Positions 8,106 through 20,220 of a stretch of 64,000 nucleotides of DNA are shown here, in pieces. Origin of the DNA: Moniliophthora roreri (taxonomy: Eukaryota; Basidiomycota; Agaricomycetes; Agaricales; Marasmiaceae). Position numbers and translations under genes: made by a program. Below the pieces are notes generated by a model that searched no databases, was not told the origin of the DNA, and saw nothing but the letters and a program-made list of their open reading frames with translations. Location of the stretch: positions 372,001-436,000 of the forward strand of contig LATX02000024.1 of assembly GCA_001466705.2 (NCBI GenBank), in the 5' to 3' direction. Numbering within the stretch: the first letter of the stretch is position 1; each line of letters opens with the position of its first letter.

Positions 8106-9587
8106 TGTCAGGTGCATGTCAGATTTTCATGTATTTGTCTGATAACATCTGATGCTGTCTGATAATGTCCAGTAACATCTCATTGGGCATCATTGCCTAT
8201 TGCAGAGTGTCAAAGATGTGAGAGGGTGCTGGTTCTGTTTCCATTGTCAGTCTGTTTGGACTTTTGGATTCATAAGGTTCCCACAGAGATGCATGATAAT
8301 GGAACTTACCTGCATCAGGGTGTGACCACTGTTTTCTGTGACACTGTTGGTTGCCATCAGATATCTCGAGGCAATGGCTGGAAGTACTCTAGTGATACTG
8401 TTGAAGTTGAAGTGTATTTTATAGGGCAATCATCATTAAATAAAACCAGTGTTGCCCTCTGTTTTGACTTGATGCCAAGATCATGCTTCTGGTTGCCAGT
8501 GTGCAGTACCAGCAGATTGTTGAGCTGGCTCTTTTTCCCTCTATGGTCATGATTAACCTCCTTTTTTCGACAGCACCCTCTCAAAAAAGGCTCTTCAAGC
8601 TCCAGTAGCAATTGATACTTTTTTGAGCAAGGGATGATGATGATCTGGGAAATGTTCATCTCACATAACAGACCATCCCATCAACTCTCTTCCCAGCCCC
8701 TTTCTTAATATCTAGTTTCTCTTTGGCTTGCCTTGACCACCTCTGTACCCCCAGAAGCATAGAAACAGACCAACATGCAGAAATACAATGATGGATAGAA
8801 ATAAAATGATGTGCACTGAAAGCATTCAGAGTACATACACTTGTCAGAGCCTTGGGCACATATGTAATTAGCTGACTAGTAAAGTAATATATTCAATTAT
8901 ATGGCTCATACCTTTGTCCTTCAGTGTGAACACTTGATCTCAATGTATGTCAAGCATGCTCAAGTCTTATGTGCCAGGCAAGCGCATTAGCAAAACAGCG
9001 AACTTCACTTTGAGCTGCTCTCACCTAGATCTGTGATCTTTGACTTAACTCTAGGTGCTTTTACTTATATCCTTCTGCTTTAGCTGAGGCCCATGTGTAA
9101 GTTCTTACATTTTACTTGGATAAAATTGACTTCGCTTTCAGAACTGCTATAGTCTTGGTTGGACTCAGTGTGTTCTCTCTATGTTAACAAACTGATTTGG
9201 GTAGAATGTTAAGTGTGAGCCAAAACACTATCAAAATGTGGCCATAGACAATCTAGTCAGAATTCATGGGAAATTTGGTAATCAACAGATATCTCTTGAT
9301 TCAGATGAGTCCTGGATGAGTCGGCTACTACTGAGCCAAGGGACATGTACGATGTCAAGTGGATGGCAGTTAGTAGGCAGCAGTCAGTAGGCAGGTTGAG
9401 CAACCAATTGTTGAGTTACCTGCTATCTGCTATCTGCTTTCAAGTTATATTGAGAAGCCTGGCTGAGCAAATTCTTTTCCCTAACCATTATCACCCCTCC
9501 AGCTTGTCTCTCTTCTAAAGTTCTGCTTTTGAGTTCAAGAATGCCAGATGGTCTAAATTCAGAATAAAGGTATGTATCTTAAGTCCA
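8106..9587. other. CpG-poor flank right of the retrotransposon
   Basis: TGTCTGATAA-type words recur at 8125-8170. The longest frame (8193-8552) starts at TTG and has no recognisable domain or codon pattern. I see no defensible gene or RNA here. Confidence 0.5.
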
Positions 9588-10297
9588 TGAAGATGTTGCA
9601 GAGACNTACAATATATTAAAATGCATTAAAATGAGACTGGTGTTATTATAATCCATTAAAATACAATAAAATGGGATGGTATTATTATAGTACATTAAAA
9701 TGCAATAAAATGGGATGGTATTATTATAGTATATTAAAATGCAATAAAATGAGACAGGGTTATTATAATGTAGTAAAATAGATTGTAACAGAGGCAATTG
9801 AAACAGTGCATTTTTATGCCTTCCAGAGGACAGGGAGAGGACTCTATAAAGTGAAGAGAAGCTTTTGGTTGGGGATTTGATCAATAGAAACAGCAAGGGG
9901 GTGAAGATAGGTCTTTTGAGTAAGAGGATATATTGCACTATGTGTGCTGATAAGCATATGGCAGTGTGGTACAGTGGTCTTGAGCACCCAGCGGCTGTAA
10001 AGGGTGCTGACCAATCAACCTTGAGGTCAAGGGTTCAACTCATGGGGGTTGCAACAAATAAATATTATTTCTTTTTGTCCCTGACCTCCAGGTGGGGCTG
10101 ATGCATTATAATGGCTGAAATACATTATAATAGCCAAAATACATTATAATAGCCAGAATACATTATAACCATTTTGCTTCATTTTAATCCATTAAAATAA
10201 AGGAACAACAATTATATTACATTAAAATACAGCATAATGATTATAATGTATTTCACTCATTTTATTCCAATATATTTAGGTGTCCATTTCACTGATG
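9588..10297 (+). mobile_element. tRNA-like core in an AT-rich inverted-repeat element, copy A
   Basis: About 710 bp. The left part is built of ATTAAAATGCA-type repeats and the right part of CATTATAATG-type repeats. Between them is a core with polymerase III-like boxes. The right end, TATATTTAGGTGTCCATTT.. (about 10271-10297), matches both ends of copy B (49316-50016), where they are inverted. The left end here is degraded (about 9588-9620) and contains the only ambiguous base in the window, n at 9606. The core is inverted relative to copy B. Confidence 0.6.
9967..10041 (+). promoter_or_regulatory. tRNA-like A and B boxes (SINE-type promoter)
   Basis: TGGTACAGTGG (9967-9977) fits the A-box consensus TRGYNNANNNGG closely. 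GGTTCAACTC (10032-10041) fits the B box GGTTCRANTCC with a mismatch at the end. The stretch begins GCAGTGTGGTACAGTGGT, like the start of a tRNA, but I cannot draw an acceptor stem or anticodon arm. I therefore read it as a tRNA-derived SINE promoter, not a tRNA gene. Confidence 0.55.
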
Positions 10298-10299
10298 AA

Positions 10300-11290
10300 C
10301 AAGCTGGCTTCTTCACTAGGCCAATGTCCAGTAGACTCTATGGTTATGACTCTATCTTTTCCTACCTCAACTGCCAGCCTGCCTATGCAGGTACTCCCTT
10401 CTCAGGCACTCCTACCTTCAGATCCGACTTCTCTTTCCATCAACCTGGCAATTTCAATTCTCCTGACCTTCCTGATGACTCAGTGGTACTGATGACAAGG
10501 GCCATGGTTGGGAACCCTGGTCAAACAGCAGCAGAGAAGGCTCTGTCACAGGTTCTGGCCAGTCTTCTAAGCATCCCCAAGATGGAGGTGGCTTGGATGA
10601 TAGCAGAGATAATGGAGATGATGACAGTGAAGGAGGTAATCCTGGTGATGGTGGAGGCAACAGAAATGGTAGTGGGGATAATGCTTCTGAGCTGAATTTC
10701 CATGCCATGTCCTGAGTTCTCGGCACTGTTGCTGATCATTTGGAGAGACCCAACAGCCCAGGACACACCACCTGAACCAAGTCCAAGCTCAAAGAGCCTG
10801 ATACATTCGATAGTAGCAACCCTAAGCTCCTGAAACCCTGGCTAGCCTCTCTTGCACTCCACTTCAATGACCAATCTGAAGCCTTTCGGTCAGACTCCTC
10901 TAAAATCATGTTCACCCTGTCCTTCCTCTGGGGCAATGCATAAGTGGTTCCAACATGACATTCTTGGCACTCGGCTGGGACCAAGGCCATTCTGGATGGA
11001 GAGCTACACTGCCTTTGTTAACAAACTCTGGGTCAACTTTGGTCCTTACAACTCTCAGGCCAAAGTGGAGAATACTCTTAACTTCCTTCGGATGCATGAT
11101 GGTGAGCACATCCATGTCTACGACCTAAAGTTCCAGAACACTATGGTTGAGCTGGATTGGGGCAAAAATGCCTTTTCATACTAGTACTACCAGGGTCTTC
11201 CCAATTGCATCAAAGACAAAATGTCTCATGTTGGCCAACTTGATTCCTTCCACGTACTAATTTGTCTAAGATAAGACTAGTGGAAAAACT
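10300..11290 (+). pseudogene. Decayed gag of a different Ty3/gypsy element
   Basis: The frame shows gag-like blocks broken by stops and shifts: a Pro/Ser-rich start (about 10300-10480), an acidic Gly/Asp/Asn stretch (about 10590-10690), then a capsid-like segment. That segment has [11 protein letters not shown] in one frame and, at about 10936-11184, [49 protein letters not shown], followed after a stop by YYQGLPNCIKDKMSHVGQ. The KWFQHD...NFGP...L..LRM order is that of Agaricomycete Ty3/gypsy Gag proteins. It is distinct from the Gag at 1745-2704. CpG is nearly absent, so this is an old copy. Confidence 0.6.
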
Positions 11291-11949
11291 ATCCAAAAGA
11301 TAACCTCCAAAAGTCTAACTCAGGTTGTTGTGCAAGTGTGGATCGGTGTGATCAGAGTTGCCACACTTAGAATGCCAACAAAACTCTTAGCTAGGTTGAT
11401 TCTCTCTTATTGAAGCAATCTACTTCAAGGTGTTCACCTCCAGAGGAGTATATATGGTTTTAAAAGGGTTTATATCACAAACACACACAAAACACAAAGA
11501 ACATGGTGCACAAAGCACAAACACAAGAGCTACAGTCCTGTACAAAGACTCAATAGCCAATATAGTCTGACCCTATGGAGTTCAAGACTTCCTTAAGACA
11601 ACTACAGCACACAGTGTACTGGAAAAGGCCCTAGACCAATTTCTACAAAGAGCTCAGCACAGGCACACCCCTTGCTAAGACTCTAAGTGTGTCACAACCT
11701 GATACCCAACACAGGCCACACTCCAAGTGCCCAAGGCTCCTTCTTGGTGTAAAGTGTCTCTTGGAAAAGTGCTACAATGCACTTAAGATTTTATTCTTAG
11801 TCTCTTATGATGCAAGTTCGTTATCAGATTCTATCTCTCTGGAGTCACTCAGGACCAATCTCCAGGGCCTGAAGTGAGGAAGCAAAACTGGAATGGCACA
11901 CAACTTTATACACCAAACAAACTCTTCATGTATTTCACAATCAGAGGGG
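11291..11949. other. CpG-poor sequence, nothing recognised
   Basis: No open frame longer than about 60 codons with any protein-like pattern, and no repeat ends that I can pair. It may be the remainder of the decayed element to its left. Confidence 0.4.
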
Positions 11950-12671
11950 GCAGAGTTACTTGAATATCTATGAATATCTAGTGGTCCTTATATACCATCC
12001 AAGGAATATATCTACAGAAAAATATAAATAATGTCTGATAATTCAGGAAATGATAAATGAGTGACTGAGATACTAAAAGAGGGAATATTCAGATGTCACA
12101 GAGTCTGGCCACCAGGGTATCTGACCATATCTGCATGGGTATCTATGTCTCCAGGCATTCTGGACTCTATAATTTGTATTTTCTCTTTTTCTAAGTTGGG
12201 TATCTACAAGTGGATGGCTGTATCCATTCTGTCTCTTTACAGCATTTCCCTTTCTAGTATCTGCACATCTGCAGAAGCCTAGATGCCAAAGTTTCCAAGG
12301 TCAGAACACACTGTTACTGTTTCTATCTCCTTCAACAATGCACACTCAGTCTTATTTAGAACTGCTTATGCGTTAGATATTCTTCTAGGTCTTGTTGTAG
12401 CTGTCCGTAGGTAGGAGATGTCCTTCAGAAGTGATTTCCTTCTTTCCGAGATGACTTTGTACCTAGCTAGTTGATCTTGTATTGTTTAGCTGCTGGTGCA
12501 CTCTTTATTAAGAGATTGCCTGCTTTGACTTTGATCTGTATATTGACTTCGGAGGAGGATTGTTCAGTGATCATTCCTGTTCTAAGTTGTCTTTCTGTTT
12601 TAATATCTCCTCTAAGTACCTCTGTACCGTTTGACTGCAGGTTGCACTTTGCAGATGTCATAGAAAAGTGA
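11950..12671 (-). pseudogene. Decayed coiled-coil-like reading frame, identity unknown
   Basis: Read on the minus strand, one frame keeps a protein-like, Glu/Lys/Leu-rich pattern from about 12671 to 12050, interrupted mainly by TAA/TAG at places where CAA/CAG would fit. Segments include LRGDIKTERQLRTG, YKVISERRKSLLKDIS and ESRMPGDIDTHADMVRY. A shift near 12390 moves the pattern to QLQQDLEEYLTHKQF. It looks like the eroded C-terminal coiled coil of a transposon or large protein; I do not recognise the family. Confidence 0.3.
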
Positions 12672-15600
12672 AATAGAAATTAAAATCCTATGGATAGCAC
12701 TTTGAGAGCTTGGTTAACTAGCCAATGTGTTCATTGGGCTATAGTTAGGTTCCCTACAGGTTTCGGAAGTAATCTGTTTAGATCTGATACATAGATAAGC
12801 CAGAAAGTACAGCTTTGACACTTCTGTATAGTGTATCAGATAGCTCTTCATACTTTCCAAGGTACTATAGCTTCTCTAAGGCAATGACTAGCAGACTGGG
12901 CTCACTCTAGTCCTTATTACCCGTTATCTTGCATTATATTAAAGTGTTCCAATTTAAAAGTAGTGTAAAATGAATAAAAGTAGGTCTTTTCTAGGTTCGA
13001 AATATTAGCGTTATCCAGCATTTTATGCATAATCACACTAATCTTGTTGTATCAGATGCTCTGGTGACACCTATGGATCATGCAGAGTTGATATAGAGGG
13101 ATTATGGACATGTCAAAGGGGCGCAGACAGTGAGTGGCCTGGGGGTTCCTGTTGGAAGGGGCAGGTTAGTAGCCATAGTGTTGACTCAGTGCTTCCCATG
13201 CTGGTTGGATGGTGCTGGTGGCAGCGGACAGGACAGCAAATCTGATTAGGCACTGGCAGCTATCACTCCACCAGGCAGTGGTCTCACTCCCCAAGTAAAA
13301 TGTTCTAAGTAAAAGTAATTTATTCAAAGTTAAACCACTGTAACATAGGTGAATTGCAATAACTGAGAAAGAATCTTTTTTCTTTCCAAGAAAAAACAGA
13401 CTTATTTGACTTTACAAGTGCCTTTTTCCTTTTAAAGTATTCAAAGTAGGATTAGCTGTTTTCCTGATGTGCCTGATCTTCTGCATTTCAATGTGACCCT
13501 TCTGGAGTCAACACACCTGTTCAATTAAGCTTCTAATAGTATCAAAGAAGAAATATGTACATAACTGGGTGTAATCTGCTTGAGGGCACTTGCAACAAGC
13601 ATAGAGAATGAAAAAATTGAGAGAAACTCACTGCACTCACCAGCTTTCTATTTACATTGGCCATATCCCAGTCATTGGACTCTCAGAAATCATTGGAGAC
13701 ATTTATTCAGACTCATTTTGAAGTGATGATTGTAAAATTTTAAGTCCCAGTTGAAGAATTAATAGGGCAGTTAGATCTGGGTTGAAGACCACATACATTA
13801 TTATATGTTACAGTGCACAACCTTCACCTGAAACTGGTCCCACCAACTTCTTGACTTTCTCCAGCTCCAATATACTTATGAAATGCTCTAGATGGTCTCT
13901 AAAGCAATTGACCACCTTTACTTAGGCTACAGAGTAACAGGAGCATTCATGAATCTCTAATTTGCACAAAAGTGGTGAGTTTCTCTTAGCTGAATAACAA
14001 TTAGGAGTCCCAATGGAGTCCTCCCACACATAATGTCTTGATGCTTCTAGAATACCTTCCACAATGTTATCAGAGCCTTATGAGACTACTATCTTGAGGA
14101 TGCCTATTGTGTCAGCTGTAGAAGAGTCATTAAAGCAATATGGAGGGCAGGCACTTATTGGGTGCTTCAGCTGGGTACTTGGCACCTCCTTGGTGCATGA
14201 AGTTCCAAATATAATTTTGACATTCATGAAGCATTAAATACTACATACAGGGCAACTGGGCAATATCAGAAGGAAACCTACTATATATTGGAGCTTCTCT
14301 AACTATACTGTCCATACAAACAATGCACCTCTAAACTGGTACACCTTCACACCCAATACTTTTAGTGGCCTCTCTAGGTAATATGCTCAATGCTTGTCTT
14401 CAGCTTCTAGCCCATATCTCACAAAGCCGATGATATGCATAACTTTTACCTTTTATTTTGCACACAAATAGAGAATATTTTACACTTTTATGGTTGAAAA
14501 TGAAAGATATAAGGGAATTGAGAACTAGTGTAAGCTCTGAGCAGCTAGTCAAAGCAAGTAGTAGAGAAGGATACAAAATATTAGCAGAGTAATGGCTGAC
14601 AGTAGGCCATACAAGGGTACCAGACCATTGCTAGTATGAAAATAAACAGCAAATCTGAACACAGAGGAGCACTCCGAAACCTGTAGGGAAACACACCACA
14701 TCACACCTCTCTATCAAAAGCATACCAAAGGGAATATTTTCACTCTTAATAATATTTTCAAACTATACCCAATTGGAAGGAAGAATAAAAGCCTTCAATA
14801 ATACATCAATGAGAATATTATCAAGAAATGGATATGAAACAGATGATGACAAATTAGAGAACAAAGAAAGACAAGTTATTGGCAGAGGATACTTGAGATA
14901 CCAATAAATCAAATTAGATGAAATAGATGATCAGTTACCAGAAGTGTACCTGTATTGTGGGAAAATGGAAGACAAAGCTGTATGACAAGAAGCCAGCATG
15001 GCCAAGCCTACATGTACACTTTAGACATGAAAAAGGAAGCATATTATGCATCCAGAGAGCAGATGATAGTAGACAGAGAAGGAAGGAACCATGTGGAATG
15101 GCATGGAAGTAAAATATTTTCAAAAGGCATTGAAAGGAGAGCTGTTTGATAGAGAAAATTGCAAATGATTAGTGTCAGGAGACTGCACAATCATCATAGA
15201 AAAAGATAAAAGAGATTATGGCTATGAAGCCTGACTGCAATTGGACACTGTGACAGAGAAATTACCAAACACAGCTCAGTTTATATAATATTTAGCACCC
15301 AACTCAGTTTTATTTGTATGTGTGACAGATATATTAGATTATTTATATTGTAGGGTATATAAGGGGATGTGTTTTGTAGGTGGAAGGCAGGAAAGATACT
15401 GCCCACCGATTACAAGAGTGTATGATGTTGTTGTTCAGGTAGAAGAGCTACCAGCAATCAGTATTTTTCAACCACTTCAGGCCCTAGCTTATTTAGTTGT
15501 GCAAGAGGTGCAGACTAGTTGAGACCTGGAATTGTAGCCCAAACCAGAGGTATAAATAAAAGCTAGGAAGAGCTTAGTTTTTAATGCAAGAGGTGTGTTT

Positions 15601-15829
15601 TCTGATAAGAGAAACATTGTATCAGTCTACTAAGAGGGTAGCTGATGTGCATCAGTATAGTCTGGTGTTTTGACATGAATCAGAGAGGGTTTCAGGCTAG
15701 CAGTGTCTAGAAGATTTGTCCTCTTGAGAATTGTTGCAGAACATAGCTAAGAGGGCTATATTCAGGTACAAGAGGTACCTTTGTTCTCACTTAGAAGAAG
15801 TTTATTCTTTGGGCAGTTTCTGGTCGAAA
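12672..15829. other. CpG-depleted sequence without recognisable genes
   Basis: AT-rich, TG/CA-rich, very few CG dinucleotides. Short frames only. I see no RNA gene and no clear repeat ends. Confidence 0.5.
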
Positions 15830-16120
15830 ATATACTGGTATTTGCTTTCAAAGTGATTAATAAAACTACAAACCAATAAATATTATACCAAACAAACACT
15901 AATCTCAATCTGAGAAGTTGTTTTAAAGGCATTTGTCTCTGAACTACTGAGCAATACATTGAGAATTATTCTTGATGTTGCAGTAACAGTGAACCACACT
16001 GAACCAACTTGCAAACAAAACTAAGAATCAAGAACTTATATATACCTTTTTTGGAGGTATTTTGGCACCACAGGCCTCGTGTTTTCATAGTAGAGGCATA
16101 GGTTTTTGAGCATCTTCACC
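15830..16120. repeat. Dispersed repeat R1, copy 1
   Basis: Shares several words in order with 22965-23255: AATAAAC/TAATAAAA near the start, CTGAGAAGTT, AGTAACAGTGAACCA, CAACTT, ACCTTTTTT/GGTTTTTTT, CAGGCCT and a TTCATAG/TTCTCAG then GGTTTTTGA end. Both copies are CpG-poor. Nature unknown. Confidence 0.55.
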
Positions 16121-17925
16121 GACCATCCAAATCTTGGTGGGACCTGCTAATAAATGCCTGAAAGGGATCATATTCAGAAGGAGGCAATCATGGGTAGTAT
16201 CAGACAGGAACAAAGAGCTGGCAAATTTTGGACAAATTTTGATGAGTGGTGCAGAGGTTCCAGATGATGCTGTCAAACAGTGTGGTTGCAGAAGGAGGGC
16301 TTTTTCAACTTTTCATGTGGCTTGCCACTCAGTGTAACATGAAAATCATATTGTTGGCATAGGTAACTTAGGGCCTGTTTGGCTTTCAGGCCAATGTCCA
16401 CTCTGTGAAGGGCTTCAGTCATAAACTTCAAAAACAGAGGTAAATGCAGGCAGAGCAGGACCAGGGTTTTTCTCAAAAAAAGTAGATTTCTCCACTTAAA
16501 AACGAGGCAAAGTGGATGTGGTCTGGGCAAACTTGGGAAGCCAAATGACAGGAGATATTATCAGATAAAGGAAAAAGGGAATTTGTGATAAAGTGTTTGT
16601 CAGGGTGTGACAAGGGATAAATATTGCATTGTAGGTAATTATATTCAATTAGAAAAAGAATTGAGACACATCTGAAACTTTTTTCCTGAATAGAGGACAA
16701 CTGTCCCAGCAATGAGACAGTGACAATAGCTGTGAGAGCTGTGGATAATGTTGTGGGACTGATGCCAGTGAATTTAATGAGTCATTGATAATGCTGAGGT
16801 CCAGAGCAGTCCATGCAAACTTGAGGGCAAGGAAGACTCAAGAGGACTTGAAGAGCTAGGTTGGTGGATGGTCATGGATAATATCCATGGATGGATCTTT
16901 TAGAGACAGAACCACAGATTAGTTGACAAATAATTCCTAATGCATCATCTTATTTGCTCTGATGCATGGGAGGCAAAGGTGGTATGACTGAGAGGTTCAT
17001 AGTACTAACAATAACTGAGTACTCACTGTGAAAATATACAGCATCATGAGCTTATATATAGTCAGTCCTCATCTTTATATTCTTAACCTCCACTTCCAGC
17101 TCAAAAGAATAGATGGTTGTTTGTTGCAGGGAGTGGAAAAGAGGTCAGTGGTAACATAGCATGTTGCCTTCAGCCTTTCAGACCTTTTGGTACTGGGTGC
17201 TGGACAGCAATAGGGACTGGCATTTTGGAAAACCAGACCTAGCATGCAGCTTTCAGCCTTTCAGCTAAAAAGGCCAGTGGCAGGCCACTTATGGGCTGAA
17301 AGGCCATATGATGTAATCCCCCTGATGTATAGGTTAGAAGAGAAAAGAGGTGTAAGCCATCCTACTCCATCAACTTCCAGAAGTCTATAGTAACTTGAAT
17401 TTATTGTTCCAACTATTACTTGTAGCTTAGAGATGGTACTAGAGTACTTTGTATTCTTAAATCTTGCTAAACACCTTCACCTCTCAAGAGGCAATACAGA
17501 CTATAAGGGATGATGACCCCTTGTACTGCACTTGGCATATCAAGCCTGCACCCTGTAGGTGCAGTCAGATACAAATTTGAAACATTGCTGAAAGTATTAA
17601 ATGTTCCTTTCTGCAACAGTGTCAGTAGTATACTCTAGAAATCAAGTTAGCATATATTAAAAGCAATATCTCAAGAGCTGACCATATTTGTTATATACTC
17701 AACCCAGAATTAGCAGTGTAAGAGTGGGCCTATATGGGGCTCCCTTCTCCTTATGAATCACATTCTAATAAGCCTAGAATTGTGTTAAATGGTTGAGATC
17801 TGAGTAAGTTATTGTGTTTTGAAGATTTGGCAGAAAATGTGTGACACAGACACACCATGAGACTTGCACCAGCTATTTTCAAGACAGCAATAACTAAAAA
17901 CCAACCAATTGACTGGTTTTGAGTA
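16121..17925. other. CpG-depleted sequence without recognisable genes
   Basis: The minus-strand frames around 16085-16712 contain no motif that I know and start in mixed frames. No other feature seen. Confidence 0.45.
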
Positions 17926-18120
17926 GCTGTACACTATACAATGGCAAGGAAGAAAGATAATAGAAGAGGAAACATGGAAACAGTAAAGAAAAGCCTCTCT
18001 GCCAGTTTCTCAGCAAGTTCTCTCCTGAAACTTGCTGAGACACACAAAGAAACTTTTCTTTCATTGTTTCACACTGTCCCATGTGTTTTCTTTTTCTTTT
18101 CTTTTATTGTACACTGCAGA
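17926..18120. mobile_element. Short hairpin MITE-like element
   Basis: About 195 bp that can fold end to end. The centre is a perfect 12-bp stem, TCTCAGCAAGTT against AACTTGCTGAGA, around 18010-18042. The outer arms are similar purine-rich sequences ending CTGTACAC on the left and GTACACTGCAG on the right. No clear target duplication and no coding sequence. Confidence 0.45.
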
Positions 18121-18739
18121 TACCTAATTCTCTAGTCTATATAGTGCAGAGATAGTAGATACTAATCATTTTTCTCATTTGGTCCCAGATACTGGATACC
18201 TACAGATATTTGGCTTTTTTTGTAAATCTGGATTGAATGCTGGCAGATACAGATTGCCTGGATGCCATGGGAAAACCTGCCAGGTTTCCAGCTGGCTGTC
18301 CTGTGTCCAATCACAATTTGAATAAAAAAAATCAGGTTATTGGATTTATCTACTTGGATCTATTTAAAGGCCCACTTAATGACTCAAAAGTTAGCAGGAA
18401 ACAATTCATAAAGCACAAATTCTATATTACATTTAAAATTTGTAATGCAAAAGAAATGATTTCAGCTTTGAAGGAGCAGGAGAACTGATACTTGGTGCCA
18501 CAAGGCCTGGAAAGGCCAAAAGAAACTATTCTTTCAGCCCAAACTGGGTGGTACTAGGTTAGGTAGACTTCACTGTGCTGAGCATTGCCCAATGCTTCAA
18601 TAAGGGACCCTCCAAGTGCTTGGAAGGTGAAGAAAGGGGACACTTAGAGGTGAAAGGTAAAGTGTCCAATTTGAGACTGAAATATAGAAATGTAGGAAAA
18701 AGCAGACCAAGGGTCATTCAGCACCTCATATCAAATCTT
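18121..18739. other. CpG-depleted sequence, nothing recognised
   Basis: Two short frames (18237-18488 and 18575-18892) have no recognisable features; the second merges into the decayed MITE described next. Confidence 0.4.
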
Positions 18740-18769
18740 GACCTAAACCCTCTACCTATAGGTAGCAGG

Positions 18770-18880
18770 AATAAGTTGTACAGATATGGTTGTAAAGTGT
18801 ACAGACAAGCCCATAACTATGCTGTACAAGCCTATTCTGACTACCTTGAGATACAGGTACAGAGTCAAACTACACTACTA
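18770..18880 (+). mobile_element. Decayed relative of the hAT-type MITE
   Basis: Over about 110 bp this matches the left arm of the element at 61915-62726 after allowing CG to TG/CA changes: AAGTTGTACAG.. against AAGTTACGGGTCG.., GTGTACAGACAAGCCCATAA against GTGTACGGGCAAGCCCGTAA, and AAGCCTATTCTGACTACC against AAGCCCATCTTGACCTCC. The ends are not preserved. Confidence 0.55.
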
Positions 18881-19709
18881 GTTGGGTGCTGAGATCAGAC
18901 TGAGTGTGTGAATCTGGCTTAATTCTAAGATTCAACAGCTGAGCTAATTTTGAGATTGTGATGAGACTTGCTGCAGTAGGCCATCAGGGTCCAGTGGCAA
19001 TTCTAAGTCTGTTTCTAGCATTGTGGTTTTGTGGAAACTTGGAATTTCTGAGGCTGACAGTAATGAGAGTGAAGCTGAACATGTGCTAAGTGAGCTGAAC
19101 AAAATGATCTATTGACATCTATCAGACCACAACTTTCCCACCCAGTTATACCTTTCTGCATAAGGAAAACATTGGCAGATAAAGACAAATCCTTTTAAAC
19201 TTAGACTTGTAACTGTTCTGAGACATCCACCCACTTCTTTTGCCTAAGCTCAGACTAGGCTCAAGCTGAGCTCATTCTAATGAGTTGCTAGATCACTGAA
19301 CTGCAATGCATGTTTGATAGATAACTAAAGTAGAAGTATCATCAATAACTATAATAAACATATCTATCTGCAGCAAATCTGCAGTAATACAGAGTAGCAT
19401 GGATAAAGGTTATTTTTCAGTTTTCAGAGACAGTGGTGGGTCAAAAAATAAGATGTGTTGCAGTGTTGTTTACAGTAAGCTCACATGACACTTTTATAAC
19501 TGCAAGTTCCCAGTATACCATGGCTTACATTGTAAGGCATAACACAGATAGGGGGGCCAGCTGGAAGCCTGTCAAAACCAGCATCCAGCTCATCTGTATC
19601 TGCAGGCATCTGATTCTCAGATAACCAATGTACATCCTTGTATATTTATTGTGTGATATAGAATAAAACAATAGAAAAAAGTATTATTATAATCATTTAC
19701 CTTAAATAC
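18881..19709. other. CpG-depleted sequence with dispersed repeat R2
   Basis: 18975-19180 (GGCCATCAGGGTCC.. to TCTATCAGACCACA) is a CpG-decayed copy of 38868-39025 and, more distantly, 63690-63870. No gene seen. Confidence 0.5.
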
Positions 19710-20220
19710 ATATGGAAAAATAACACACAGAATGTAAGTGCTGCATTGGCACTTATGTGATGTCAATGTAGCATCTGTGAAAATGTCTACATTGGTGCTG
19801 TAAATGTACTCAGTCTAATAGAAAGTAATGGCAGCTGGATACAACATCAAGTTTTTTGCTGCATAAAAACTACCTTCTCCTCACCCATTCTCATCTGCCC
19901 AATAATACCTCTTGTGCACATATGTTTCATTTTTGTCTTAAGAATCAACTCAAATAAAATCCAGGTGGTTGGTCCAACACTGTCAGGAATAGAAGCATAC
20001 AAGATTGTGGTGCTCTGGCTCTAGAGGCCATCACTTTCCATGACACTGAGTAATGTCTATGTTAATGCTGATAGAATTAACAGGTGTAAAATGCTGGTGC
20101 TATATTTAAAGTGCTGATGTGGACATTTCCATAGGTGCTACATTGGTGTCATGTAGCATCACATAGGTGCCAACATAGTGCCAACATTCCACAAGTCATT
20201 ATTACACATTCTATGTATAT
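19710..20220. mobile_element. MITE-like element with long imperfect terminal inverted repeats
   Basis: About 510 bp. The left arm (19710-19820: AGAATGTAAGTGCTGCATT.., ..ATGTAGCATCTGTG) is the inverse of the right arm (about 20090-20220: CATAGGTGCTACATTGG.., ..ACACATTCTATGT). Arms are about 110 bp and diverged; the middle has no coding sequence. Exact ends and target duplication are unclear. Confidence 0.5.

Noticed and set aside
8193..8552. Possible small gene next to the retrotransposon
   Set aside because: TTG start, CpG-decayed context, no motif and no plausible introns.
9960..10050. A true tRNA gene
   Set aside because: A and B boxes are present, but I could not form an acceptor stem or an anticodon arm, and the sequence is repeated inside a mobile element.
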